DNA of 64,000 bases from Botrytis cinerea B05.10 (taxonomy: Eukaryota > Ascomycota > Leotiomycetes > Helotiales > Sclerotiniaceae). A model generated the notes under the pieces. It was not told where the DNA came from. It was given only the letters and a program-made list of their open reading frames with translations, and searched no databases. The stretch's first letter is position 1. Every line of letters begins with the position of its first letter. The stretch lies in NCBI RefSeq assembly GCF_000143535.2, contig NC_037317.1:1798001-1862000 (forward strand), written 5' to 3'. The translations under genes were made by a program, and so were the position numbers. Of the stretch, positions 11,362 through 22,008 are shown piece after piece.

Positions 11362-12523
11362 ATGTCTCACGGCGGCGACCAAGGCTCAACAGAGCATATC
11401 AACACAGATATTATCACTCTTACTAGATTCCTCACCGAAGAACAAACAAAAGTTAAGGAAGCAACTGGAGATTTCACGTATGCCATCTACATGATTCAAC
11501 GTTTTAAAAACTCCAGAAAACTAACAAGAGCCAGACTTCTTTGCCATGCCCTCCAATTTTCCTTCAAATCGATAGCATACTATATCCGTCGCGCATCCCT
11601 CATCAACTTGACCGGTCTCGCAGGATCCAGCAATATCACTGGAGATGACCAAAAGAAACTCGACGTAATTGGCAATGACCTCTTTATCGCCGCCATGAAA
11701 TCCTCCGGAAAATGCGCCGTTTTAGTTTCCGAAGAGGAAGAAGAAGCCATCTTCTTCCCCGAAGCTAAAGGTGCCCGCTACGCCGTCGCATGCGACCCCA
11801 TCGACGGATCCTCCAATCTCGACGCTGGTGTATCGGTCGGCACAATCTTCGGCATCCACAAACTCGCAGAAGGCTCGACAGGAACCAAGGAAGATCTCCT
11901 CAAGCCCGGAACCGAACTCATCGCCGCAGGTTTCACCATGTACGGTGCCTCGGCCCAATTAGTTATTACAATGAAGGGAGGTGGTGTCAATGGTTTCACA
12001 ATGGACAATGCGTTGGGAGAATTCATCCTCACCCATCCCGATATGAAATTGCCCAAGAAGAGATCCATCTACTCGGTTAATGAGGGAAATTCTCTTTACT
12101 GGGAAGATACCACCAAAAACTACTTTAACTCATTAAAGTACCCTGAGGGCGAGGGCGGAAAACCTTATAGCGCAAGATATATCGGAAGTATGGTGGCAGA
12201 TGCTTATAGAACATTGCTATATGGAGGTGTTTTCGCCTACCCCGCGGACAAAAAGAGCCCCAAGGGTAAACTGAGAATTTTGTATGAATGTGCACCTATG
12301 GCTATGGTTTTCGAAAATGGTAAGTTTCCTCTCCCCCCTCCCTGCATTTCTCGAATTCCATTCTATACAGAATACTAACACAATATCTCCAGCCGGCGGC
12401 CAAGCCTTGAACAGCACGATGGACAGAATGATGGAAGTAGTACCCGAGAGTATCCACGACCGATCCGGTATCTTCATGGGTAGCTGGGATGAAATGGAGA
12501 AGGTCAAGTCATTTCATAAGTGA
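11362..12523 (+). CDS. FBP1: Fructose-1,6-bisphosphatase
   Basis: This gluconeogenic enzyme hydrolyses fructose-1,6-bisphosphate to fructose-6-phosphate in the cytosol. Exons are 11362-11477, 11535-12319 and 12393-12523, giving 343 residues, the usual family length. Visible motifs are LDVIGNDLFI, the acidic SEEEEEAIFF, the metal-binding DPIDGSSNLDAG (Asp126, Asp129), YSVNEGN, RYIGSMVADAYRTLLYGG and the sugar-phosphate loop KLRILYECAPMA. The first intron is 57 bp, a multiple of three with no stop codon. Skipping it restores the family sequence TGDFTLLCHALQFSFK, so it is a real intron, with branch-like CTAAC 15-20 bases before its AG. The second intron is 73 bp with TACTAACAC. The upstream region carries possible carbon-repressor sites. 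Confidence 0.97.
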
Positions 12524-13207
12524 GAAAAGAGTTTGATATCAACATGATTGGCTTCGGGGATTGGGGTTTAGGATATGGTTCTAGGTAGCGAATATCACCT
12601 TTGTTTATTGCCCTGAATAATAGATAAATAACTACACTTTACTGCGCACATGCCTGGGTGAGATGAGATCGCGGAAATTGAGATAGTAAGTATCTATCTT
12701 GTGGAATCCTCTAGTTAAACGGATTTCTACACTTTATAGTCTACAATCTATAATCTGTAATCTACAGTCTACAGTCTACCTAGGTATAGTTATACTCCTC
12801 TCCCTCCCCCTCATCCAAGCAATCTCCTCTCCTCCAATTATCCCCCCTATAGGCGAAAAAAAAAAAAAAAAAAAACTCACACATAGCAAATAGTAAATAC
12901 ATTATAAATCCTCTAATCCTCTAATCCACATCTAGCGTACACATACATATTACATATCCTCCCCCCTCCGCCCCCTACTCATAACACCGCGCCCACAACA
13001 ACCCCGCACTCCTCACACGCATCGCGCCAATCGCATTCCAATCCACACCCGTCCCCGTAGTCGAGCACGGCAACTCCTTCCCCATCTCCGCTTTCATATC
13101 CAGGAGGTTGTAGATCCAGCGCATAGCTGTCAATTTCTCGTTCCTGGATCTTCTCTATTTGCACCTACGAACATCTCCATCCACATCCGGATTTTTCAGA
13201 TCCAAGT
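12524..13207. other. Intergenic, with a poly-A run and a possible minus-strand coding tail
   Basis: The FBP1 3' region holds an AATAATAGATAAATA stretch near 12616. An A-run of about 20 lies at 12857-12876. On the minus strand, 13164-12979 encodes an acidic, Cys-containing tail (DYGDGCGLECDWRDACEECG) that looks more protein-like than chance. I could not connect it to a start or upstream exon. Confidence 0.35.
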
Positions 13208-13570
13208 TTATTCTTCGGGTGTTGTGGGATTTTTATTAGATGGGCTGGGCTGAGAGATTCCTCGTTGGAGAATGGGAATGGGAATGGGAATAGGAGATTT
13301 GGTGTTGCGGAGGAAAGATCTGTTTTTAAGGTATTTTTCTCGAAAGGGGGGGAGGGGAGATGTCCGAGATGAGGAGGAGGTGAAATTGAGGTCTAGGATG
13401 TCTAGTTCGAGTTTTAATGGTACATGGGTGAAATATGGGAATATCGTGGGTGAATGAGAGTTTAATGTTGAGAAGAAGGTTGTGGGAGATTTGGGATGCA
13501 AAGAAGAGTGGGTGGCTTCAGTGTCAAGGTTTGTTGGATGATGGATAGTGAAAGGAATCTTGGCTTCCAT
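13208..13570 (-). CDS. Small hypothetical protein, doubtful
   Basis: An ATG-initiated frame of 120 codons, rich in Ser, Pro and Thr, ends at TAA. A short Pro-Ile repeat comes from a GGGAAT hexamer microsatellite at 13272-13292. It contains almost no GT donors on its strand, so the absence of stops may partly reflect biased composition. It might be linked to the acidic tail just downstream (13164-12979), but no splice pair closes the frame. No family recognised. Confidence 0.2.
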   Translation of the reverse strand: MEAKIPFTIHHPTNLDTEATHSSLHPKSPTTFFSTLNSHSPTIFPYFTHVPLKLELDILDLNFTSSSSRTSPLPPFREKYLKNRSFLRNTKSPIPIPIPILQRGISQPSPSNKNPTTPEE

Positions 13571-13953
13571 AATGATGTGTTTGAATAATCTGTAGGTAGG
13601 ACATGGAAGGTTTGAGTTTAGAAGGAGATCAGAAAATGTGATTATGAGAGCTTATGTAGCAGAGAATATGAGATGAGTATTCGATGTAGATACAGACATG
13701 TAAATGTGAACAAGAGCATACGAGTATGACGAGGATGCACATACAAATGTGAATTAGAATACGCAAGCCTCTTGAGTCTTGACCATCAAAATTGTAATCA
13801 ACCCATGCACTAAAAGCCCTTGAAAATTGAGCAAAGTGAGAAGAGTGGTTCTTTCCAAGAAGCTCATTTCCTTCGATATATATGATCTAAGACTTCTAAA
13901 AACACCGGCAACCATTATCTACCATCGAATCTTCCCTCATTCCTCACCAGAAA
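13571..13953. other. Short intergenic region
   Basis: No gene seen. It is AT-rich with TATGA-type words, and separates the doubtful small frame from the 3' end of the 2EXR-like gene. Confidence 0.4.
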
Positions 13954-14922
13954 CTATCGTCCATCCATTCTATCCCACCCTTCGACATGAAAACAGGAAT
14001 GGCGCGCCCTAGTATCCAGACCACTCTGACATGACAAGCGCCGGTGCTTCGATTCGACAGGCGGAATCCGCTCCCGTGACATACGATTCCCATTTCTCAG
14101 AAATGATAAGCCCCCAGCAGAGGCGACCCCAAAAGGGAACCTCTTGCGCTCAAAGTATAGTATGACGCCATGAGTAATCATCCTCCCATCAAGCTCAACC
14201 TCCAACGTATATTCAAGCTCGTGCGCAAGCTTCCTATAAATTTCGACCCATCGATCTATAGCATGATCTGTGAGGTTTTGACTTGTATCGGCGGTATCAA
14301 ACCGTATAGAACATTCTTGCAGCCTGGGAAAATCTAAGCGTAAGCGTCTCAGAAATATACTTTGATTGGTTGGAGTATGGTCGAGAGCCAGGTATTTAAC
14401 ATGCTCAAACATTTGTCGAAAATTATGCCTCCAGGGAACCTCCGTTCTGAGCATGGTATAGAGTTGTGTGCTGATATGCAAGGTATCAATCCCAGCACTG
14501 AAGTTTGATTTTGGAAGCCGAAAGTATGGCTCATAAGTGAGGATAACTTCTTCTCTAGGTATCAGTAACTTTGAGATCAGAGATTTGGAGGTCAAAAGCA
14601 TTTCTCTCAATTCCCAGGTAACGTAAAACTGGGCAGGGCTGTTGCTCAAGATAATGATTTTGAGGGATTTGTTGTGATGACACCCGAGGCGAATCATCCG
14701 TGGCTCCAATTCAACAGCCATTTCGAGAATCAATAGCACAATCTCGACAGGTAAAGACATCGTCTTATTTGATGTCCCGAGTTTCTCAGTGGGTGATTTG
14801 ATGAGGTCAACTGAAGAGTATCGTATCGAGATCTGGGTAGTGGGAGCACCAGACAGCTCTGCGACTTCGGAGTCATCGTTTGTCATGATGGAAATATATG
14901 GATGACACGTTGATATAGCCAT
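13954..14922 (-). CDS. 2EXR/F-box-like hypothetical protein
   Basis: An intronless frame of 322 codons; an internal Met at residue 13 could be the true start. After a divergent N-terminus comes MSLPVEIVLLILEMAVELEP, matching the pattern leader-L-P-x-E-I-x-x-x-I-x-x-x-A seen at the start of 2EXR and F-box-like domains. A long Leu-rich stretch follows, with HVKYLALDH about 170 residues in, as in fungal proteins that compare village-like gene families in Leotiomycetes. No catalytic motif is visible. Such proteins are expanded and mostly uncharacterised. The basic C-terminus (ESKHRRLSCQSG) is probably lineage-specific. The family call is by pattern only. Confidence 0.65.
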   Translation of the reverse strand: MAISTCHPYISIMTNDDSEVAELSGAPTTQISIRYSSVDLIKSPTEKLGTSNKTMSLPVEIVLLILEMAVELEPRMIRLGCHHNKSLKIIILSNSPAQFYVTWELREMLLTSKSLISKLLIPREEVILTYEPYFRLPKSNFSAGIDTLHISTQLYTMLRTEVPWRHNFRQMFEHVKYLALDHTPTNQSIFLRRLRLDFPRLQECSIRFDTADTSQNLTDHAIDRWVEIYRKLAHELEYTLEVELDGRMITHGVILYFERKRFPFGVASAGGLSFLRNGNRMSRERIPPVESKHRRLSCQSGLDTRARHSCFHVEGWDRMDGR

Positions 14923-15713
14923 GAATAATTAGTCGTCGGAATACAAAGGAATAGAATCATTACTTTACACCATACTATGTGAATCGGAATCTAAAACCTC
15001 TGTTGATAGAGGTAAGGATGTAAGAGAGCCCAAAGGCTGGGGAGCATATTCACTGGTATATAGTAATTCATAATACTTGATTCGGCTATACTATGCTACT
15101 CGTGAACCACCAAGCAACTTGTAATGAAAAACCGACGGGTTGAGGAGAGGTGTATTCTGCACTGATTCCGAACAACCGATCAATTGATTGGCTAGTACGG
15201 AGAGATATGTTGGAAGTCTGGACACTAAAGCTTTTACTTCGTAGCTCTTATGAATTCGGCTCGTCTTGGCCATTGTTTTAGCTTATGATGCCGAAAGAGG
15301 AGTGAATCTTCATTAAGATATATGTCATGGGTGGGTGATCATACATTGAACCTTCTTAGCTGAAGATTAAAAGACGATATTGTCTTATAGGACATTATGT
15401 AAAATGATATGACAGATATAAACAAGAGTAGTAACGCTTGTTACCCTCTAGAATAAGCTTTATGTTTTCATTATAAATTCTGTTCGTTTTGCTAGCTAAT
15501 CCATTTTCATCTCGAAATCCCAAACTCCTTCGCTCCATACCTACACTACAATAGTAGCCCAGCTGATAGAAAGAAAATCTTTTGTACATTTTTGCTCCCA
15601 GTTCGTCTCAGCTCTCCATTAACCTTTAGCAAAATTTCGGTCAACTGTCGGTGCGTAAATTCCTCCCGGTTGATGCAATAATTTGAAGACCCAACTTCAT
15701 CTTGATCTTATTC
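14923..15713. other. Intergenic region between 2EXR-like and SR-protein genes
   Basis: AT-rich, with no open frame worth calling. It probably holds the upstream region of the 2EXR-like gene on its left and the 3' untranslated region of the SR-protein gene on its right. Confidence 0.4.
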
Positions 15714-16956
15714 TTAACGTCTTCCCCTTCCACCTCCACCTCGAACTCGACTTGGACTTCGACTTCGATCATCGTAGCTACTGTAGCTACTATAACTAGG
15801 ACTTCTCTTTCTTCTTCCATCCCTGCTTCCATCTCTATCCCTTCCACCTCTACCTCCGCGACCTCCAAAACTATCTCTCCTATCCCTCCCTCTATCCCTC
15901 CTTGGGGATCTTGATCGTGATCGACTACTTAAACTTCGACTTCTCGTCCTATGTCTTCTGGGGCTTCTTGACCTGTCACGATTTCTCTCGCCAGGTCTAT
16001 ATGTATCACCACCTCTATCTCTTTCCCTCTCCATCATTCTTCCGCCTCCTCCCATCCCACCTCCAGCACCTCTAGAGTCAAAGCCACCACGAGAATTTCT
16101 ACTACCAATTGGAATTCTAGGATCGATATTGACTCCCCGACGGGCCATCGGTGGTTGTGGGCTAAATTTGCGGCGAGGTAAGACGATTGATACATTTATA
16201 ACGGCGCCATCGAGTTGTGATTCGTGCATATGAGCTATCGCAGATTCGGCGGACGATGGAGAGACGTAAAGAATATAAGCTGTACCACGGTTGGTGTTGA
16301 CTTTCAACAAAATGTTAGCTGACATATTCGTTGTAATTTATACATTAAGATGGTAGGGTATGAGGATGAGATGATATGCAGAGAAGGGTATGTGCAACTT
16401 ACAACTTCTGTTCATTGGCACATCTAGATCTTTGATTTCGCCAAAACTTCCAAATATCTCACGAAGATGATCTTCGGTAACATTTTTTGTAAGTTTCTCA
16501 ATCACAACCTGTAAGCAGAATTGATTATCAGTATTTGCAAATACAAACTCTAGTTTTCAACAATCGCAATGATTGGTAGGCATCTCCCTGCTTGAGGGAA
16601 GAAATAAAAACGAGCAAACAAACCTTGGTACTCTTCGGCGCAGCTACAGATCCAGCACTCTCACTTCTCCCTCGGCTTCTACTTCGAGTTCTACTCCGTC
16701 CCCTAGGACTTAAACTTCTTCCTCGACTTTCACTCCTATATCTCGCGCCTCCACTTCTACCAGCACCAACTGCGCTTGGCAAGCTACGACTCCTACTTCT
16801 ACCCCCAGATCTAGATCGAGAACGAGGCGAAATTGAACGGCGTGGAGAACGGCTGCGCGACCGAGTATAGCGTGATGCGCTGGAATCTGGAGTTCGTGAA
16901 TGGGAACGTACACGGGAGCGACCGCGGGGGACAGGCGAGGGGGATGGTGAGGGCAT
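15714..16956 (-). CDS. RNPS1-like SR protein with one RRM
   Basis: Exons on the minus strand are 16956-16624, 16508-16403 and 16318-15714 (introns 115 and 84 bp), giving 347 residues. Residues 1-111 are an RS domain (RSRSRSPRRS and similar). An RRM spans about 112-185: KLTKNVTEDHLREIFGSFGE, then a strand with the RNP1-like GTAYILYVS, ending IDVSIVLPRRKF-like. A second Gly/Arg/Ser-rich RS/RGG region fills the C-terminus. This RS-RRM-RS arrangement and the RRM wording match RNPS1, a nuclear splicing activator and exon-junction-complex partner. The RS dipeptides are predicted sites for SR kinases. The start was chosen at the first Met of the RS region. The role is inferred from family. Confidence 0.88.
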
Positions 16957-17990
16957 TGTTGTTGAATTATAATTTTATAGCTGAAAGGAGGGGGAAAGCT
17001 TGATGGATTGATTGCGATGGGGAGTCGCGTCTGGGGAATTATTTTGCGCGAGGCTGGGCCGTGCACTTGCGGATCAGAATTAAGAGATCGAGGAGGGTGA
17101 GGCATTATTGCCTGAGGCTTTAATAAAATGTTTATTATTTGAGGTGCAGTTGGCTGATATATTGTCATTCTATTTGACGAAGACAAAAAGTATGGTGTCT
17201 TCTATGAATGCTAGTGTATTCAAATTACCATAAGCTAAGCTTCCATCTTCATTATCGAGGTCATGATCCCTCTTTGCCATTTAAATTGCCGAATCCGGGT
17301 ATGTTTGAAATCGTCGTTTTCAACTCTTCTCTGATACTTCGGATGTATTGGCTACCTTATTACTGTTCATGTACGATGATGACTACGGCTTTGATCAGAA
17401 GATTGTAGTCCAAGATACTTCGACAAGCTTTGAGGATTGGTATCTCAGGCTTAACATATCCTGGAGTCACCTTGCCCTCCTATAAGTGTAGCTAGTGAGA
17501 GGTCAAGACCCATGATGATCACTTTTGATCCTGTGCTATTATTAGGAGGCGCCTAATTCATTTCAAGAGCTTCATCGTTGAAGCTAGTGGCAATGAAGCC
17601 TTTTTCCTTGTTGTTCATGTCCTGGCTCTGGCATGCACGAGATCTAGGAAGCCACATCGACGACATGAGATAAGTTTCAACGATTTGTCAATGACTGGCC
17701 TATTTTAATTTCAGAATTGCACCTCCTAATCACTTCTTCTTTTCCCATCAACTTTCTATGCCACTCTCCATTCCAGATTTCATATCCAGTAATGAAACAT
17801 GCGGATTCATCAATTCTCCAAAAGGCGTAAACCTTTCACACTATCACAACATAGTAATCACAATATGTCCAGCAAGATTCTCACCTTACAACTAGAGGCC
17901 TCTCGTGTACCCTTCCAGATCTTCAGTAATCTATCTTTCATTCACTCTCTACAATTTACTTCCATTTCATCTTACAGATCCCAGATGAGA
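16957..17990. other. Intergenic region right of the SR-protein gene
   Basis: The first 200 bases are the promoter and leader of the SR-protein gene. Beyond that, no credible coding frame or RNA gene is visible up to the repeat cluster that begins near 18.0 kb. Confidence 0.4.
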
Positions 17991-18010
17991 ATACGTTAGA
18001 CTTTCGAAAG

Positions 18011-18920
18011 TTTTGTTGCACGCCTGCAGAATCCTGTGTACTTCGTGTAGTGGTCTGGTCCACGTACCTAGAGTCAATTGAATATTAATTCTGAAGCTAC
18101 TGATGACTAGAGCACTCAAAAAGACGTTGCCCGATTTTGTTGCATGTCTTGATGGTCGGTTCTTCAAAGCGACCGACTATCTAAAGAGCATTGCCTCCCA
18201 TTGATAGATAGACATGTAGACTCCTCATAAAAGCGAATCGATACCACGCTGGCTGCTGTTTAGAAAATCCAGATATGCAACAAAACAATCTCACTTTACA
18301 CATTCGCCATTTCAAGCGATAGATCTCACCCAACCAAATCCAGATGAAAGCTCACTAGACTGAGATAAATCACTCCTCACTAGTAAATCCAGACAACCTC
18401 ACGAAGCGTTCCCTAGCAACTCCAAAGCTCAAGCTAGCCATATAGTAGCAACACTAAATTCACAGACCTGCAACAAAACGACAAAATTCCATCCATTCAC
18501 TCCCCAATTCGCCCTTAAAGCATACCGAAAACTTCCAGAGGACACCCCGACTACCCTCACCATTAATAATAAGTTTCGTTGCAAATCTCATAGACACGAA
18601 CCACCCCCAACCCCCGAACCGAACACCGCTAGCAATACAATACCAAGCTAGCCACTATATACACCTACAGATATGCAACAAAACTCGCCCGCCCTCACAA
18701 TTCACTATTTCACATCACGATGCTCACGAAGTAACTTCACATGATAACTGACTAGCCTCTTCTCACATATTGTGTTGCACATCTGAAATAGGTATGCATC
18801 TTTTCATTTCCATTTCTTCGACCACTTTTACCAGTAGAAATTTAATTTCGAATGAAACACGCTAGCAACGAGCTAGCAAGTATATGTATCGCTATATAGA
18901 TTTATAGATATGCAACAAAA
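18011..18920. repeat. Dispersed TGCAACAAAA repeat family in both orientations
   Basis: The decamer TGCAACAAAA occurs at 18276, 18469, 18674 and 18911 on the plus strand. Its reverse complement occurs at 18011 and 18135, with a one-mismatch copy at 18770. Three plus copies share the longer word AGATATGCAACAAAA; the 18469 copy reads AGACCTGCAACAAAA. The four plus copies are 193, 205 and 237 bp apart. The sequence between them shares weaker words: CATTCACT/CTATTTCAC after the motif, TCACGAAG mid-unit, and GCTAGC/CTAGCAA shortly before the next motif. That suggests a decayed tandem unit of roughly 200 bp plus inverted pieces. No coding frame accompanies it. It could be an old satellite or element remnant, an RNA cluster, or protein-binding sites. 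Confidence 0.6.
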
Positions 18921-19599
18921 ACTTTTCAAAAAGTCACCTCCTACTTGTCGTCCGAAGGTTGTCGAGCATTATGCACTTGAAGCTGAAGAAATGTCACGGG
19001 AAAATATGGAATTCGGGATGATAGACAAATATATATATATAGTATGTTCTGGATACTTGCAGTTGAGCATGGAATGGGGGAGAGAGAGGAGTAACATGGA
19101 CTATATTTACCTAGGTAGCTATTTATGATACTTGTGTTTTCTAGATGATGTAGACTTTCAGCGTGAAACACTATTATTTACTATGATTACTATTACATTT
19201 TCTCACAAGAATGACTCATAAGTTGTAGGCGTTTCAATAGTTATATATCTTGCAAAGCCAGATTGGCTATATGTTTTGTGACATTCCTCGAAGGATGCGC
19301 TTTTATGATATCGTACCAAGTACCTAGGTAATGGATCGTATTTGATGCCAATATCCACAACATTATGCGAATGATGTTGCGCCTGCAGTGCAAAAGCTCA
19401 AACACCGTGGATCATAGATACAAATCCCTTCGTCGCCATCTATTATGAACCCGTTCCAGGTATCAACGAGCGGCTTCAGTTTCTTGACGAGTAACCACTC
19501 ATCGGTACTGTCATCACTTCTGTAGAATCCCTCAGGATATCAACACCTCAACGAATACAAAGCATCTTTTCCCTCCCAGTCCATTTCCCAAACGCAACC
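18921..19599. other. Intergenic region at the 3' side of COQ3
   Basis: Contains a short TA microsatellite at about 19030-19040 and two CCTAGGTA words (19109, 19323). No gene recognised. The last 100 bases are probably the COQ3 3' untranslated region. Confidence 0.4.
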
Positions 19600-20490
19600 T
19601 CACACCTGCGTAACCTCATCCCTTCTAATCCCAAAGAAATAATTCCCCACCTTCTCACTCCCAGGCACAACCTTCCACCCCAACCCCGGCACATAAACCA
19701 CTCCCCTAACAATCGGACTATTCCATCCCCTCTCCCTCAAAAAATGTCCTCTCAACTCCTCCTCATTGATATACTGATTCCAATCATGCGTCCCCCTCGG
19801 TACAATCCCCATAACATCCTCCGCCACCACCTTCGTCGTCAGCCAACTCGTCCACGTCCTCGCCATCGTACTCATAATAATCCACCCCCCCGGCTTCACA
19901 AACGGCGTACACTTATCCAAAAACTCAGACGGATACGTAATATGTTCAATAACCTCAAACAGCGAAAGCACATCATATTGCTCCTCCCTCGATGTCGGCC
20001 TCGCCAATCCCTCAATCGACGTATTCAAATACGTTAATTTGCCCTGCAGCCCCGGATCTTTGCGCGCATGCGCCTTTGCCACATTCAACACGACGGGCGA
20101 AGGATCAATCGCCGTGACGCTCCCGGAATTTCCCATCCGCGCAGCACTTTCGGCGAAGATCCCGCCGCCACAGCCGATGTCGAGATATTTCAACCCCGAG
20201 GAGGCGGGGGGGATGGGCTGCGAAGCATGGCATGTGCGAATGAAATCATGACGGAGCGGATTCATCAGATGCAATAAGCGCGAAGAGCCGTGTGGATCCC
20301 ACCATGTTGATGCGAGGGCATTGAAATGCGAGACTTCGTTGGGATTGACGGAGGATGAGGAATGGGAATGATTGGGAGTGGTGGATTGACTTCGGAATTG
20401 GTTCTGGACGTATCGAGGAGCGGTTCGGAGAAGTAGGTTGATGTTTCGGAGGGATGTCGGACGTAGTGGCGTGGAGAGGGTGAGGGGCAT
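19600..20490 (-). CDS. COQ3: Ubiquinone biosynthesis O-methyltransferase (mitochondrial)
   Basis: An intronless frame of 296 residues from the Met at 20490. It catalyses both SAM-dependent O-methylations of the ubiquinone head group on the matrix side of the inner mitochondrial membrane. The first 35 or so residues are Arg/Ser/Leu-rich without acids, a typical import presequence. They are followed by the family start NEVSHFNALASTWWDPHGSS. The SAM-binding motif I is LDIGCGGG at residues 103-110, the acidic ribose-contacting loop AIDPS comes next, and the post-motif reads LFEVIEHI. The C-terminal HDWNQYI is also typical. An in-frame Met 30 codons upstream exists, but the peptide it would add comes from a TATG microsatellite and would spoil the presequence. 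COQ3 is divergent from RIB3. Confidence 0.95.
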   Translation of the reverse strand: MPLTLSTPLRPTSLRNINLLLRTAPRYVQNQFRSQSTTPNHSHSSSSVNPNEVSHFNALASTWWDPHGSSRLLHLMNPLRHDFIRTCHASQPIPPASSGLKYLDIGCGGGIFAESAARMGNSGSVTAIDPSPVVLNVAKAHARKDPGLQGKLTYLNTSIEGLARPTSREEQYDVLSLFEVIEHITYPSEFLDKCTPFVKPGGWIIMSTMARTWTSWLTTKVVAEDVMGIVPRGTHDWNQYINEEELRGHFLRERGWNSPIVRGVVYVPGLGWKVVPGSEKVGNYFFGIRRDEVTQV

Positions 20491-21201
20491 GATTTTTATA
20501 TTTCTAATGCTTGTATTGTATGTATGTATGTATGTATATGTATGTAAATAATGTTCCAATACTTCTGGATAATCCGACACTCCAAATCCAAGCCCAAGGC
20601 CAAGGCTCTTTCGTTACCAACTGGAATTGGATAGCACGAACTAGTTTTCTAGGTATATGTAATCGGCTCCAAGGAATCGATCCGTCGAGGCTCACGACGT
20701 TGAAGAAATCCCAGGTTGTGTGTTGCAATTTTCGTATATGATTTGCTAAGAAACGTTTGCTGACATGAACATGAATTGGATTTTGTCAGCCTCTTGGTAA
20801 GCCCTTATGCATTTCTGTCTTCCGTGCACCCCTGCGTGCCCTGTACTATACCAAAATCCCCTAGTTGTCCGATGCCGAAGATCTTTCCATCCCCCCCCCG
20901 GAGAACAAAAATGTACTCAGGGCACCTTGATGTTCAGCTACTTGAAACTGTAAAAATAGTATCCATTCATTTGAACATATATAATCATACATATATCGTT
21001 CCTGGTATCATTCTTGGGAATATTGCTTAATTATTCCTACGTTTTTTGTCAAATCATTATCAGATATCTCACGACATCTCCCCACTGTCATTCGGAAGCG
21101 GGGCACTTTTATATATACATATATATATATATTCATCGCATCTTCTCAGTCCGACTCTCTCATTCCCTTTTACCCACCACATATTTCCATAGACAATCAA
21201 A
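20491..21201. promoter_or_regulatory. Shared divergent promoter region of COQ3 and RIB3
   Basis: These 711 bp separate the two start codons. A GTAT/TATG microsatellite (20514-20545) lies in the COQ3 leader. A CCCCCCCCCGGAG run is near 20892. A strong TATA-like tract (21109-21130) sits about 75-95 bp before the RIB3 ATG, followed by CT-rich sequence. Co-regulation is possible but not shown. Confidence 0.45.
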
Positions 21202-22008
21202 ATGCCTTCTTCAGATATCATCCACGAATTCGATACAATCGAAGACACCATCGCCGCCTTCAGTGAGTAACCCTTCCAACTGCTTCCTCCCGCCCCCTTC
21301 ATTCACACCGGTTTCCCCTTCCCTTCCCAACTAACTCTCCCCGCCCTCCTCCCAGAAAATGGCGAATTCATCATCGTCCTCGACTCCACCTCGCGCGAAA
21401 ACGAAGGCGACCTAATAATATCCGCCAGCGACATGACCCCCGAGAAAATGGCCTTCATGGTCCGCCACACCTCCGGCATAATCTGCACACCGATCCCACC
21501 CTCTCTAACCACGCAATTCGCGCTCCCCCAGATGGTCAGCGATAACGAAGATCCCAACCGGACCGCCTACACCATAAGTATCGACGCCAACCACCCATCG
21601 ACCACCACCGGCATCAGCGCCCACGATCGCTCTCTCGCCTGCACCATGCTTGCGGATGCGAAATCCGGCCCGCAGAATTTCCGGAGACCCGGTCACGTAT
21701 TCCCGTTGCGGGCGCGAGAGGGCGGTGTTCGTGAGAGACCGGGTCATACGGAGGCCGCGGTGGACTTTTGCAAATTGGCGGGAAAGCCACCTGTGGGCGT
21801 TATATGTGAGATTGTGGAGGATGGAGAGGAAGTGGTGGGACAGGCGATTAGGAAGGAGCCGGGAATGTTGAGGAGAGATGGATGTTTGGCCTTTGGAAAG
21901 AAATGGGGGTTGAAGACTTGTACGATCGAGGCTCTAGTGGAGTATATGGAGGAGAAAGAGGGGAAGTGGGTGAAGGATGGGGAGCAGCGTAATGGAAATG
22001 GGGTTTGA
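21202..22008 (+). CDS. RIB3: 3,4-dihydroxy-2-butanone 4-phosphate synthase
   Basis: Exons 21202-21262 and 21356-22008, separated by a 93-bp intron (GTGAGT...CCCAG), encode 237 residues, close to the usual size of stand-alone RibB/Rib3 enzymes. It converts ribulose-5-phosphate to 3,4-dihydroxy-2-butanone 4-phosphate plus formate, supplying the four-carbon unit of riboflavin. Visible signatures are the Mg-binding loop RENEGDLIISASDMTPEKM, HTSGIICTP, the substrate loop DAN-x5-TTGISAHDR, the catalytic RPGHVFPLRAREGGV and HTEAAVDFCKLAG. No GTP cyclohydrolase II domain follows, as expected for fungi. The ATG context ATCAAAATGCC is favourable, and the intron interrupts codon 21. Confidence 0.97.

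Noticed and set aside
20491..20580. 30-residue N-terminal extension of COQ3
   Set aside because: It encodes a Tyr/Thr/His string from a TATG microsatellite; the Met at 20490 gives a proper mitochondrial presequence.
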